Shown here one piece after another: positions 36,989 through 45,572 of a stretch of 64,000 bases of DNA (position 1 is its first letter; each line of letters begins with the position of its first letter). The notes under the pieces are model-generated. The model did no database searches. It was not told the origin of the DNA and was given only the letters and a program-made list of their open reading frames with translations. The position numbers were made by a program, and so were the translations under genes. Source of the stretch: Mesorhizobium liriopis (GTDB lineage: Bacteria; Pseudomonadota; Alphaproteobacteria; Rhizobiales; Rhizobiaceae); assembly GCF_024053505.1 (NCBI RefSeq), contig NZ_JAMXQS010000001.1:558001-622000 (forward strand), written 5' to 3'.

Positions 36989-37464
36989 CGATATGCCTCC
37001 CGTTCGAGCCGGTTTGCCCGGCAGCAGGTCCCTTGCCTGATCCGGGCACTCCTCAGAGCTCGGACTTGTGTATCGGAGGGGAGAGGGGAGTGGATGTCAA
37101 GTAAGAGGGGGAAGAATGGGGAATATAGCGAAGTGTGCTTCGGGGATTATTGCAGGGTGCCCGGTTGAGCGGGAGATCACCCGCGCCTCGCAGCAGCCTC
37201 TGGCATGGCACAAGGCTTTCATGCGCATGAGGTGGGTTGAGTTTGCTTACTGGGAAGTTTGCGCGGCGGCTACGTCACCCCCACCCCTTACCCCTCCCCA
37301 CAAGGAGGAGGGGGACGTCAGCGCCGCGCGTCCTCCCGAAGCTTGTTGCCCGGCTTGAAAGAAGCGGCGCAACGTGCATGTCCCCTCCCACCTGTGGGAG
37401 GGGTATGGGGTGGGGCTGACGTGGCCGCTCCCGCAGCCTTGCCGCAGACGTGCCTCGAGCCCCC
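36989..37464. other. 476-bp gene-free region holding a MITE-like repeat
   Basis: This is the space between the tctC start and the lipoprotein hydrolase stop. No convincing coding frame. The first 270 bases should contain the tctC promoter, which I could not pin down. The rest is the inverted-repeat element listed separately. Confidence 0.7.
37272..37422. repeat. MITE-like inverted-repeat element
   Basis: A 151-bp unit whose ends are inverted copies: ACGTCACCCCCACCCC (37272-37287) at the left and GGGGTGGGGCTGACGT (37407-37422) at the right, with CCCCTCCC/GGGAGGGG repeats further inside on both sides. The right half also forms its own hairpin (CCCCTCCCAC with GTGGGAGGGG). C/G-rich palindromic units of this style are common in rhizobial intergenic DNA. 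No coding capacity; only one copy is in this window. Confidence 0.65.
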
Positions 37465-38637
37465 CTACCGTCCGACCGCGATCCTGAGCACATCGACGGG
37501 CGTGGTGATGATGATATCGGCGGCGCTGCCGAGGGTCTGGCCGATGCCGCGGGCGAGGTTGTTGACGCGTTCGGTGATCTGGCCCTGGCCGGTTCCCGGC
37601 GACTCGTCCTCGGCGAGGCGTTGGCCGAGAAGGCGGAGGAGCTCGGGGTTGTCGGCGAATTTGGTGTGGGCGAGCGAATCGTTGGCGCGGACATTCGAGA
37701 GATCGACGATGGTGACGCCGAGCTTTGCGAGGTCGGCGGCCTGGGAATAGTCGCCCAGACGCGGCTTGCGGCCGGCGATGAGGCCCGACAGGCGCAGGGC
37801 CTGGTCGTCGGCGGACACGATCACGGCGAATTCGCGCCTGGGCTTGCCGTAGCGCTGCATCTGGGAGCGGAAGACATCGACGTCGATGTCGGGCGAGGCG
37901 AGGACGACGTCGCCCAGGCGGCCGCCGAGATCCTTGTCGTGGCCGATGGCGAGCTGACGCAGCGCTTCCACCGTCACCCAGTTGCCCATGGAATGCGCGA
38001 TCACGTCGATCTTGGTGGCGCCGGCATCGGCCAGAGTGCGAAGCGTGTATTCCAGCTCGTCGCGCGCCGCAGTAGCGCTGTTGCTGTCATAGACATATTC
38101 GAGCGTGCTGCCTGCCGACGCCCAGGAAAACAGGACGGGCGTGCCGCTATAGCCGGAATCCTGCACGATCTGGGTCAGGCGATAGACGGCGTCGTCGAAA
38201 TTGTTGCGATAGCCGTGGATGAAGACCAGCGCGCGGCCGCCATGGCGTCGGATGTCCTCGCGCAGGGCGGCTTTGAAGACGGCGCCCGTCTTGTAGCCGA
38301 CCACGCGCTCGGCGTTGAAGAATTTGTCCGGTTCGGCGACGCTGCCATATCGACGCTCGATGGTGCCGGGTTCGTGGGCCTTGGGCACGGTCATGTCCAC
38401 GCGGGCGTAATGCGTGGCATCGCTGCGGCCGCCGCCGAACACATAGCCGGGGCGTGGGTCTTCCGCGCGGGTGGTGGCGACGAAGATCCGGTGACGGCCT
38501 GCGATGGCTGATGGCGCGGATGGCCCGGCCTCGGCGGTGCGCGCCACGAGCGGCAGGGCCTGTCCGCCGGCGCAGCCGCCGAGGGCGAGCAGAGAGGCGA
38601 GGCCGAGAAGCGAAAGCAGTGCGCGGGGTGGCATCAT
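37465..38637 (-). CDS. DUF900-type alpha/beta hydrolase, lipoprotein
   Basis: A 390-residue predicted lipoprotein. The lipobox LALGGC lies near residues 19-24 after a hydrophobic start (LLSLLGLASL). The hydrolase fold follows: RHRIFVATTRA, VFIHGYRNNFDDAVYRL (oxyanion region), and the nucleophile elbow IDVIAHSMGNWVTVEALR with Ser in HSMGN. DUF900 proteins are widespread in Rhizobiales and their substrates are unknown. Two ATGs are adjacent (38637 and 38634). It is divergent from ilvA, 112 bases away. Confidence 0.86.
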   Translation of the reverse strand: MMPPRALLSLLGLASLLALGGCAGGQALPLVARTAEAGPSAPSAIAGRHRIFVATTRAEDPRPGYVFGGGRSDATHYARVDMTVPKAHEPGTIERRYGSVAEPDKFFNAERVVGYKTGAVFKAALREDIRRHGGRALVFIHGYRNNFDDAVYRLTQIVQDSGYSGTPVLFSWASAGSTLEYVYDSNSATAARDELEYTLRTLADAGATKIDVIAHSMGNWVTVEALRQLAIGHDKDLGGRLGDVVLASPDIDVDVFRSQMQRYGKPRREFAVIVSADDQALRLSGLIAGRKPRLGDYSQAADLAKLGVTIVDLSNVRANDSLAHTKFADNPELLRLLGQRLAEDESPGTGQGQITERVNNLARGIGQTLGSAADIIITTPVDVLRIAVGR

Positions 38638-38749
38638 GCAGCGCTTATGCCTGAGTACAGGGTGATAACAAGGACGCGGCTGCAACAGCGGTGGCGCGAT
38701 CCGGTGCGATGTGAGATGTGCCCTTGCCCGAACACGAAAGGACCCATCC

Positions 38750-40006
38750 ATGACCGAGCGCTTCACCGACCGCGTGCGCGAGGCCGTGGAGGCAATCCGG
38801 CCGCTTTTCGCGCCGACGCCCTTGCAGGAGAACGCGTTTCTTTCGCGCAAATATGGTGCGCGCATCCTGTTGAAGCGCGAGGACCTCTCGCCGGTACGCT
38901 CCTACAAGATCCGGGGGGCGCACAATTTCTTCCGCAAGGCGCTGGCGCGCGGCGAGGGCGCCAACCACTTCGTCTGCGCATCCGCCGGCAATCATGCGCA
39001 GGGTTTCGCCTATGCCTGCCGTTTCTTCGAGAAGCAGGGCGTGGTGTTCATGCCGGTGACCACGCCACAGCAGAAGATCGACAAGACGCGGCTGTTCGGC
39101 GGGCCGTTCATCGAGATCAGGCTCATCGGCGATTTCTTCGACAGCTGTTTGCGCGCGGCGCTGGACTACGCGGCGTCGAGCGGGGGCACGATGGTGCCGC
39201 CTTTCGACCATCCCGACATCATCGAGGGACAGGCTGGCGTGGCCTGCGAGATCGCCGACGAGATCGGCGCGGACGGGTTCGACATGCTGGTGCTGCCCGT
39301 GGGCGGCGGCGGGCTGGCTTCGGGCAGCGTGCGCTTCCTGCGCGAGATGGGGGCCGATCCGCGCTTCGTGTTCACCGAGCCCGTCGGCGCGCCGAGCCTG
39401 AAGACGGCCTTGCAGGAAGGGCGGCGGGTGAAGCTGCCGCGCATCGACAATTTCGTGGATGGGGCGGCGGTGGCCGAGATCGGCGAGGCGCCGCTGGAGG
39501 TTTTGCAGGGGTTTGGTTCGGACAGCGTGCGGCTGGTGCCGGAGAACCGGCTTTGCGCGACCATGGTCGAGATGCTGAATGTGGAAGGCGTGGTGCTGGA
39601 GCCGGCAGGCGCGCTGTCGATCGATGTGCTGAAGGATTTCGAGCCGCACGAGATCGCGGGCAAGACCGTCGTGCTGGTGGTTTCGGGCGGCAACTTCGAT
39701 TTCGAGCGGCTGCCGGATGTGAAGGAACGGGCGCTGAGGTTCGAGGGGCTGAAGAAGTATTTCGTGTTCCGGTTTCCTCAAAGGCCGGGGGCGCTGCGGG
39801 ACTTTCTCGACCTGCTCGGGCCGGACGACGACATCACGCGCTTCGAGTATCTCAAGAAGTCGGCGCGGAATTTCGGCTCGGTGCTGATCGGGATCGAGAC
39901 AAAGGATCGCGGGAATTTCGCGGTGCTGGCCGAGCGGTTCGAGGCCGCGGGGTGGGCATATGAGGACATCACCGAAAACGAGACGATCGCGGCGCTGGTG
40001 ATTTGA
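38750..40006 (+). CDS. ilvA: Threonine ammonia-lyase
   Basis: PLP enzyme that deaminates threonine to 2-oxobutanoate, the first step to isoleucine. It has 418 residues. The PLP lysine is Lys53 in SYKIRGAHNF; the phosphate-binding loop is VGGGGLASGS, and SAGNHAQGFA is the substrate loop. A single ACT-like regulatory domain occupies about the last 90 residues (VFRFPQRPGALRDFLDLL), shorter than the two-domain E. coli enzyme and typical of the IlvA1 type. The ATG at 38750 gives MTERFTDRVREAV. Feedback by isoleucine is expected from the family. Confidence 0.93.
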   Translation: MTERFTDRVREAVEAIRPLFAPTPLQENAFLSRKYGARILLKREDLSPVRSYKIRGAHNFFRKALARGEGANHFVCASAGNHAQGFAYACRFFEKQGVVFMPVTTPQQKIDKTRLFGGPFIEIRLIGDFFDSCLRAALDYAASSGGTMVPPFDHPDIIEGQAGVACEIADEIGADGFDMLVLPVGGGGLASGSVRFLREMGADPRFVFTEPVGAPSLKTALQEGRRVKLPRIDNFVDGAAVAEIGEAPLEVLQGFGSDSVRLVPENRLCATMVEMLNVEGVVLEPAGALSIDVLKDFEPHEIAGKTVVLVVSGGNFDFERLPDVKERALRFEGLKKYFVFRFPQRPGALRDFLDLLGPDDDITRFEYLKKSARNFGSVLIGIETKDRGNFAVLAERFEAAGWAYEDITENETIAALVI

Positions 40007-40081
40007 GGGACGGGTTCGCGTCGCGGCTGAGGGCGACATCGATGAAGATCGTCGCACCTCGCAATGCAGCCTGTGCCCAGC

Positions 40082-40657
40082 TCACCCTCGCATGACGCTC
40101 ACCTGCCGCTCGGTTTCCGTCATGGGGCGCACCACTTCCTGAACCTGGCCGACCGGATGGAAGCCCATCTTCTGGTAGAGCGGGAGTGCGGCCGGGTGGT
40201 CGAGCGTGCAGGTCTGGACGATGACGGCGTTCGGGGCGTGCGCCCAGGCCGCCTCGATGGCAGCACCCAGGAACCACTTGCCGATCCGCTGACCCACCGC
40301 ATGAGGCATCAGTCCGAAATAGGCGAGTTCGACCGTTGCCGGCAGGTTCGGCTTCAACTCGAAGAACCCCGCCGGCGAGCCGTCGAGATAAAGGACGCGG
40401 ATCTCGCGTTCGGGCTCCTCGAGCCGCGCGGCCAGCGTTTCGTCGTCCAGCCGCAGCGCGTTGACCCAGTGCCATTTGCGGCCCACGCGATCCATCAGAT
40501 AGCGGTAGAAATGCAATGGCGGATTCTTGGCGCGCAAAAGCGCCAGCTGGCGCCCTACGGGCAGCGGCGGATAGTGCTTGGGCTGTTCCGTCATTTCCAG
40601 AAAGGTGACGGTGACGCCGATCGGGTCGGGCGTTTCCTCGAGCGAAAGCCGGGTCAT
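40082..40657 (-). CDS. GNAT family N-acetyltransferase
   Basis: A 191-residue GNAT enzyme. The acetyl-CoA loop is visible in HAVGQRIGKWFLGAAI, followed by a helix and NAVIVQTCTLDHPAALPLYQ and KMGFHPVG at the C-terminus, the normal GNAT ending. The target is unknown; small molecules or protein N-termini are both possible. Its ATG (40657) overlaps the sseA stop by four bases, so it is the last gene of the cysK-alaX-sseA operon. That context could point to a sulfur or amino-acid substrate, but this is inference. Confidence 0.87.
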   Translation of the reverse strand: MTRLSLEETPDPIGVTVTFLEMTEQPKHYPPLPVGRQLALLRAKNPPLHFYRYLMDRVGRKWHWVNALRLDDETLAARLEEPEREIRVLYLDGSPAGFFELKPNLPATVELAYFGLMPHAVGQRIGKWFLGAAIEAAWAHAPNAVIVQTCTLDHPAALPLYQKMGFHPVGQVQEVVRPMTETERQVSVMRG

Positions 40658-41517
40658 GCCGTTGCCCCTTTCGCCGGGCCGGTTTCGACCGGTGTGTCGG
40701 CTTGCGACCCCCATTCCGACCACGAGCCGTCATAAAGCCGGTTATCGGTCTGCCCGAGCGTTTCGAGCGCGAGCGTGAGGATCGCCGCCGTCACGCCCGA
40801 CCCGCAGGAGGTCACGACCGGACCGTTGAGATCGACGCCCGCCTTGGCGAACGCCTCGCGCAGCTTGTCGGGCGGCAAGAGCTTGCCGTCTTCCGAAAGG
40901 CTCGAAGCGGGCAGGCTCGCGGCACCGGGCATATGCCCGCCGCGCACGCCCGCACGGGGCTCGGGCTCGTCGGCGCTGAACCGGCCGGCCGGCCGCGCAT
41001 CCACCACGCGGACCGAGCCATCGTCCACCACGCGCCGCATATCGGCGAGGCTTGCGACGCGGGCTTGGTCGAAGTCGGTCTCGAACAGGCAGGGCGCGAT
41101 CTTGGTCGGCTCAGCGGTCACGGGGCGTCCCGCCGCCTTCCAGCGGTCGAAGCCGCCATCGAGAACGAACACCTCTTTCGCGCCCATGACGCGAAACATC
41201 CACCACGCGCGCGGGGCCGAGAACAGGCCCGGCCCGTCATAGACCACGATCGTGTCGTCGGCTGATATCCCCATCGAGCCCGCGAACTGCGCGAACAGCT
41301 TTTCGTTCGGCAGCGTGTGGGGCAGGCCGGTGTCGGGTTCCACGATCAGGTCGTGGTCGAAAAAGACCGCGCCGGTAATATGGGCCGCATCATACTCGGC
41401 CTTGCCGTTGCGATTCTGTGCGGGGAGATACCAGGAGGCATCGACCACCACGAGGCCCGGCGAGCCCAGCCGTTCTTCCAGCCAATCGGGTGAAACGGTG
41501 AAGGAGCGCTCTGCCAT
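40654..41517 (-). CDS. sseA: 3-mercaptopyruvate sulfurtransferase
   Basis: Transfers sulfur from 3-mercaptopyruvate to thiols or cyanide. It is a 287-residue tandem rhodanese. The N-terminal inactive domain starts FTVSPDWLEERLGSPGLVVV; the C-terminal domain carries the active loop CGSGVTA with catalytic Cys238, the sequence that separates mercaptopyruvate sulfurtransferases from thiosulfate rhodaneses. GGHMPGAASLP is the second-domain landmark. It starts 9 bases after alaX and overlaps the acetyltransferase gene, so it belongs to the cysteine-linked operon. Confidence 0.93.
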   Translation of the reverse strand: MAERSFTVSPDWLEERLGSPGLVVVDASWYLPAQNRNGKAEYDAAHITGAVFFDHDLIVEPDTGLPHTLPNEKLFAQFAGSMGISADDTIVVYDGPGLFSAPRAWWMFRVMGAKEVFVLDGGFDRWKAAGRPVTAEPTKIAPCLFETDFDQARVASLADMRRVVDDGSVRVVDARPAGRFSADEPEPRAGVRGGHMPGAASLPASSLSEDGKLLPPDKLREAFAKAGVDLNGPVVTSCGSGVTAAILTLALETLGQTDNRLYDGSWSEWGSQADTPVETGPAKGATA

Positions 41518-41526
41518 GGGTGTTCC

Positions 41527-42270
41527 TCAGTTCTGCGGCGCCGGACCGAAGCGAAGGCGGAAGCGACGGTTCTCGCGCCCCTTCTTCTCGATCTTGCCGA
41601 CATGCACCGCGCCGATCTCGCCGGTGTTGGCGACATGCGTGCCGCCGCAGGGCTGGCTGTCGACAGAGCCGTCCTCGCCGATCAGCACCAGCCTGACCCG
41701 GCCCATGCCTGACGGCGGGCGCACATTCTTGGATTTGACGAGACCCGGATTGCTGGCCAGTTCCTCGTCCGTGATCCAGCGCGTGAAGACCGGGTGGCCG
41801 GCTTCGATCAGCGCCATCATGTCGGCCGTCGCTTCTTCCTTGGTCTTGCCGCCCTCGGGATAGTCGAAATCGACGCGCGACTCGTCCTCGCCCACGGAAG
41901 CCCCGGTCACAGGGTAGGGGCACACGACGCTGAGGATATGGCAGGCCGTGTGCATCCGCATCAGTTTCAGCCGCCGTTCCCAGTCGAGGGTGAGATGGAC
42001 CGCCTCGCCGACTTCGAGCGATGCGGCGCCTTCGGCCGGTTGGTGGATGATCTCGTCCTTGGTCTCGCCCGTCACCGTGCCGGCGATGCGAATCTCCGAA
42101 CCATCCGCGCGGCGCAAACTGCCGGTGTCGCCCGGCTGCCCGCCGGAGGTCGCGTAGAAGATCGTCCGGTCGAGCACGATGCCGCCATCCTCGCGCACCG
42201 CGACGACGCTCGCATCCGCCTCGCGCAGATAGGCATCCTCGCGGAACAGAGGCTCGGTCCTCAAGGTCAC
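41527..42270 (-). CDS. alaX: Alanyl-tRNA editing protein AlaX
   Basis: Free-standing editing domain that hydrolyses Ser- or Gly-tRNA-Ala. It has 247 residues. Zinc ligands are His107 and His111 in MHTACH and Cys208 and His212 in QPCGGTH, a complete set. FYATSGGQPGDTG at residues 39-51 is the conserved AlaRS-like loop. The length indicates the AlaX-M type with an N-terminal beta-barrel domain. Its ATG overlaps the cysK stop (ATGA), so translation is coupled to cysteine synthesis. Confidence 0.92.
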   Translation of the reverse strand: MTLRTEPLFREDAYLREADASVVAVREDGGIVLDRTIFYATSGGQPGDTGSLRRADGSEIRIAGTVTGETKDEIIHQPAEGAASLEVGEAVHLTLDWERRLKLMRMHTACHILSVVCPYPVTGASVGEDESRVDFDYPEGGKTKEEATADMMALIEAGHPVFTRWITDEELASNPGLVKSKNVRPPSGMGRVRLVLIGEDGSVDSQPCGGTHVANTGEIGAVHVGKIEKKGRENRRFRLRFGPAPQN

Positions 42271-43319
42271 GATGCGGTCTCGTAAGGGATGTCAAAGCGC
42301 GGCTCGGCCCCCATCCATTCCGGCACCGGCAGGTTTTTGGTGCGCAGGAATTCCGGATTGAAGAGCTTGGATTGATAGCGCGTGCCGTAGTCGCACAGGA
42401 TCGTCACGATCGTATGCCCGGGCCCGAGCTCGCGGGCGAGCCGGATCGCGCCTGCGATGTTGATACCCGACGACCCGCCGAGGCAGAGACCTTCCTCCTC
42501 GACCAGCCGGAACACGATCGGCAGCGCTTCCTCGTCCGGCACCTGGAACGAGAAATCTGGCGTGAAGCCTTCGAGATTGGCCGTGATCCGGCCTTGCCCG
42601 ATGCCTTCGGTGATCGAGGAGCCTTCGCTCTTCAGCTCGCCTTGCGTGTAATAGCTGTGGAGTGCGGCCCCGAGAGGGTCGGCCAGCGCGATCTTCACGT
42701 CGGCCCGCTTCTCGCGCAGGCCGGCCGCCACGCCCGCAAGCGTGCCGCCCGTTCCGACAGCCGACACGAAGCCATCCACCTTGCCGCCGGTCTGCTCCCA
42801 GATTTCCTGCGCGGTGGTCTCGATATGGCCGTCACGGTTGGCGACATTGTCGAACTGGTTGGCCCAGATGGCGCCCTCCGGCTCGCTCTGCGCCAAGCGC
42901 TCCGCCAGCCGGCCCGAAAGCTTCACATAGTTGTTCGGGTTCTTGTAGGGCACCGCCGGAACCTCGATCAGCTCGGCACCGAGAACGCGCAGCGCGTCCT
43001 TCTTTTCCTGGCTCTGCGTGTCGGGGATGACGATTGCCGTGCGATAGCCGAGCGCCTTGGCGACCACGGTCAGCCCGATCCCGGTGTTTCCGGCGGTGCC
43101 TTCCACGATCAGCCCGCCGGGCCGCAACAGCCCGCGCCGTTCCGCATCGCGAATGATGAAGAGCCCCGCACGGTCCTTGACCGACTGGCCGGGGTTCATG
43201 AACTCCGCCTTGCCCAGGATTTCGCAGCCCGTTTCCTCGGAAGCCCGTCTCAAACGGATCAGCGGCGTGTTGCCGATGGCTTCGAGGGCGGAGGGGAGAA
43301 CGGCGGAGGAATATGTCAT
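42267..43319 (-). CDS. cysK: Cysteine synthase (O-acetylserine sulfhydrylase)
   Basis: PLP enzyme that makes cysteine from O-acetylserine and sulfide. It has 350 residues, slightly longer than classical CysK (about 320). The PLP lysine is Lys48 in NPGQSVKDRAG; the substrate loop is EGTAGNTGIGL, and VSAVGTGGTLAGVAAGLRE binds the phosphate. LCLGGSSGINIAGAIRLA follows. The ATG at 43319 gives MTYSSAVLPSALEAIGNTPL. First gene of a four-gene operon with alaX, sseA and an acetyltransferase. Its C-terminal extension (PVPEWMGAEPRFDIPY) is a feature of rhizobial enzymes of this group. Confidence 0.9.
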   Translation of the reverse strand: MTYSSAVLPSALEAIGNTPLIRLRRASEETGCEILGKAEFMNPGQSVKDRAGLFIIRDAERRGLLRPGGLIVEGTAGNTGIGLTVVAKALGYRTAIVIPDTQSQEKKDALRVLGAELIEVPAVPYKNPNNYVKLSGRLAERLAQSEPEGAIWANQFDNVANRDGHIETTAQEIWEQTGGKVDGFVSAVGTGGTLAGVAAGLREKRADVKIALADPLGAALHSYYTQGELKSEGSSITEGIGQGRITANLEGFTPDFSFQVPDEEALPIVFRLVEEEGLCLGGSSGINIAGAIRLARELGPGHTIVTILCDYGTRYQSKLFNPEFLRTKNLPVPEWMGAEPRFDIPYETAS

Positions 43320-43446
43320 GCGGGGCAAACCGTAGAAATCGGAGAACAGCAATTCAAGCGGGATTTGGCCCTAGCCGGCTCAAGCCGAAGCTTTAGCCAC
43401 AGGCGGCGCGTCCCAACGCAGAGATAGTGTCTTGCTCAAAACGAAA

Positions 43447-43480
43447 AACCCGGCCCCGGCGCGAAAGCCGGGACCGGGTT
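43447..43480 (-). terminator. Terminator between rhlE and the cysK operon
   Basis: Near-perfect palindrome AACCCGGxCCCGGC with GCCGGGxCCGGGTT, flanked by T-runs on both strands (TTTTTCGTTTT on the minus side). It lies 26 bases beyond the rhlE stop and probably insulates the cysK promoter. Confidence 0.85.
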
Positions 43481-43505
43481 TTCGGCAAACCCTATGCGGG
43501 AAAGC

Positions 43506-44954
43506 TCAGGCCGCCTTGGCCGGACGGCGGCGCGGGGCGCGATTGGGGCGGAAGCGCTTGGGCTTGCCCGCATTGTTGCGCGACGGCTGACCGTCATGGG
43601 CATGCGCGGGCTTGTTCTCGCCGCCCCCGAAACGCGGGCGCTCGCCACCGCCATTGCCGCCCGACCGGGGCTTGTGGCGCTGCTGGTTCTGGCGCGGACG
43701 CTCTGAACGTTCCGAGCGCTCCGTCTGCTCACCACGCGGCGCGTGGTTCTGCGGGTTGCGCGGCTGGGCCGGGTCGGGCTCGCCCGTGACATCGCGCGTC
43801 ACGGAAAGCTTCTTGCGGATCACCTTCTCGACCGCGCGCAGCTTCGCGTTTTCCGCCGGCTCGCAAAGCGTGATCGCCACGCCCGACGCGCCGTTGCGGC
43901 CCGTGCGGCCGATGCGGTGAACGTAGGATTCGGCCTCGTCCGGCAGGTCGAAATTCACCACATGGGTGATGCCCGGCACGTCGATGCCGCGCGCGGCGAT
44001 ATCGGTCGCAACCAGAATGCGCACCGAGCCGTCGCGGAAGCTGTTCAGAGCCTTCTGGCGCGCGTTCTGGCTCTTGTTGCCGTGGATCACGCCGGCTTCG
44101 ATGCCGTCGCGCTCGAGATCACGCGCCACGCGGTCCGCGCCATGCTTGGTACGCGCGAACACGATCACCGATTTCATCGCCTCGTCGCGCAGGAGTTCGG
44201 TCAGCAGCATGCGCTTCTGCTTGATGCGCGCCATGATCACGCTCTGCTCGATCTCGCCTGCCGTTGTGCCCTGCGGCGCGACTTCGACGCGCACCGGCAT
44301 GTGCAGGAGACCTTCCGCGAGTTCGGCGATCTCACCCGGCATGGTGGCCGAGAAGAGTGCCGTCTGGCGGTCGCGCGCGGTAGCCTTGGCGAGGCGCTTC
44401 ACCTGATGGATGAAGCCCATGTCGAGCATGCGGTCGGCCTCGTCCAGCACCAGCCATTTGGTGTCGGCGAGCACGCAGTCATTGGTCTGCACGAGATCGT
44501 GCAAACGGCCGGGGGTGGCGATCAGCACGTCCACGCCGGGTGCGATCTTCTTCACTTGGCTGAAGCGCGACACACCGCCCAGCACGAGCGCGGTCGAGAT
44601 ATGCGCGCCCTTGGAAAGCAGGCGGAAGGTTTCCTCGATCTGCACGGCAAGCTCGCGCGTCGGCACGAGGATCAGCGCGCGTGCGGTCTTCGGACGGCGC
44701 TTGGTGCCGAGAGCCATGATCTTGGACAGAATGGGCAGGGCGAAGGCCGCCGTCTTGCCGGAACCGGTCTGCGCGATGCCGAGAATATCGCGGCCTTCGA
44801 GCTGCGGCCCGATGGCCTGGTCCTGGATCGGCTTGGGCTCGGCGAAGCCTGCCGCATCCAGCGCCTTCAGCACGACCGCAGGCAGCGCGAAACGAGCGAA
44901 ACCGGTTGCCTCAGCCTGGGCTTCGATGGTGTTTTCTTCAGTCAATTCAATCAA
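43506..44954 (-). CDS. rhlE: DEAD-box RNA helicase, RhlE type
   Basis: ATP-dependent RNA helicase of 482 residues. The Q motif region is FAEPKPIQDQAI, motif I AQTGSGKT (residues 61-68), motif Ia PTRELAVQI, motif II LVLDEADRML, motif III SATMP, and motif VI YVHRIGRTGRNG. The last 100 residues are a basic, Arg/Gly/Pro/Asn-rich tail for RNA contact. These helicases help ribosome assembly and mRNA decay, often in the cold. The start is uncertain: TTG at 44954 is the longest in-frame choice with no good ATG; a TTG nine bases later is an alternative. Confidence 0.9.
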   Translation of the reverse strand: MIELTEENTIEAQAEATGFARFALPAVVLKALDAAGFAEPKPIQDQAIGPQLEGRDILGIAQTGSGKTAAFALPILSKIMALGTKRRPKTARALILVPTRELAVQIEETFRLLSKGAHISTALVLGGVSRFSQVKKIAPGVDVLIATPGRLHDLVQTNDCVLADTKWLVLDEADRMLDMGFIHQVKRLAKATARDRQTALFSATMPGEIAELAEGLLHMPVRVEVAPQGTTAGEIEQSVIMARIKQKRMLLTELLRDEAMKSVIVFARTKHGADRVARDLERDGIEAGVIHGNKSQNARQKALNSFRDGSVRILVATDIAARGIDVPGITHVVNFDLPDEAESYVHRIGRTGRNGASGVAITLCEPAENAKLRAVEKVIRKKLSVTRDVTGEPDPAQPRNPQNHAPRGEQTERSERSERPRQNQQRHKPRSGGNGGGERPRFGGGENKPAHAHDGQPSRNNAGKPKRFRPNRAPRRRPAKAA

Positions 44955-45342
44955 CTTTCACGCGGCATTCGAGCCGCATCACAAGCACCCGCAAGGCGCA
45001 ACCTTCGGGCACATAACTTGTTTGGAAACGACGAGGCGACGCGAGCCGTGAAGGCCCCATCTGCTCCTGCGCTGTCGCGCCCGCCGCAAATCGGCAGGAC
45101 TTCCTCACGAGTTCTCGGAGGATCGGACGCGACCAGTCCCTCTTTGGGGAAAGCCGGAAAGTCCGGCCCAAGCGCCTCGATGGGCGGGATATGGAGGCAA
45201 ACCGGGCAAAATGCAATCGGAAACTGGCAGCGCACATCGTTCGGGACGATGGGGCCGCAGGTCATCGGGTTGCTGTTCATTTCATGCGGGTCGCTGCGCG
45301 GAGGCGAGCAGATCAAAGTGAGGATCGAGTTCTGCACTGTCG

Positions 45343-45370
45343 TTGACCTGTCATGGAACGCCTGTAGGTT
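45343..45370 (+). promoter_or_regulatory. Promoter of the candidate small RNA
   Basis: TTGACC (-35) and TAGGTT (-10) with a 16-base spacer; the first five bases of the -35 match the alphaproteobacterial housekeeping sigma consensus. Confidence 0.5.
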
Positions 45371-45376
45371 GCGATT

Positions 45377-45457
45377 GCTGAACAGGATCGACCGCGGATG
45401 AACCGGCGATCGGCTTTGGCAAGGCAGAGAAGCGGGTTCGGTCGAGCCCGCTTTTTT
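45377..45457 (+). ncRNA. Candidate trans-acting small RNA (possibly mmgR/suhB family)
   Basis: A stand-alone terminator with no plus-strand gene in front of it. AGCGGGTTC (45431-45439) pairs with GAGCCCGCT (45444-45452), then runs into TTTTTT, the Hfq-type 3' end. Upstream, TTGACC (45343-45348) and TAGGTT (45365-45370), 16 bases apart, form a promoter, which predicts a start near 45377. The inner part also folds (GATCGACCG with CGGCGATC region). Size and layout fit the rhizobial mmgR/suhB RNA family, but that name is inference from memory. Confidence 0.55.
45431..45457 (+). terminator. Terminator of the candidate small RNA
   Basis: Nine-pair stem (one G-T pair) with a four-base loop, followed by six Ts at 45452-45457. 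Confidence 0.85.
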
Positions 45458-45572
45458 CGTGCGCGGTGGTGAGGAACGGAATGCTGCCCGCCGCGAATTT
45501 CACAGCAAGAAACGGAGTTCGTGGGTGGTTGGATGGGCCTAGAGGTCGAGGCTCTAAACGGAGCTCGACCCG

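Larger units (their letters stand above)
44955..45572. other. 618-bp region between rhlE and the DUF1203 gene
   Basis: No convincing protein frame. The part next to rhlE (44955-45300) should hold its promoter and leader. Positions 45343-45457 contain a promoter-like pair, an 81-base transcribed segment and a textbook terminator on the plus strand, listed as a small RNA. Confidence 0.7.
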
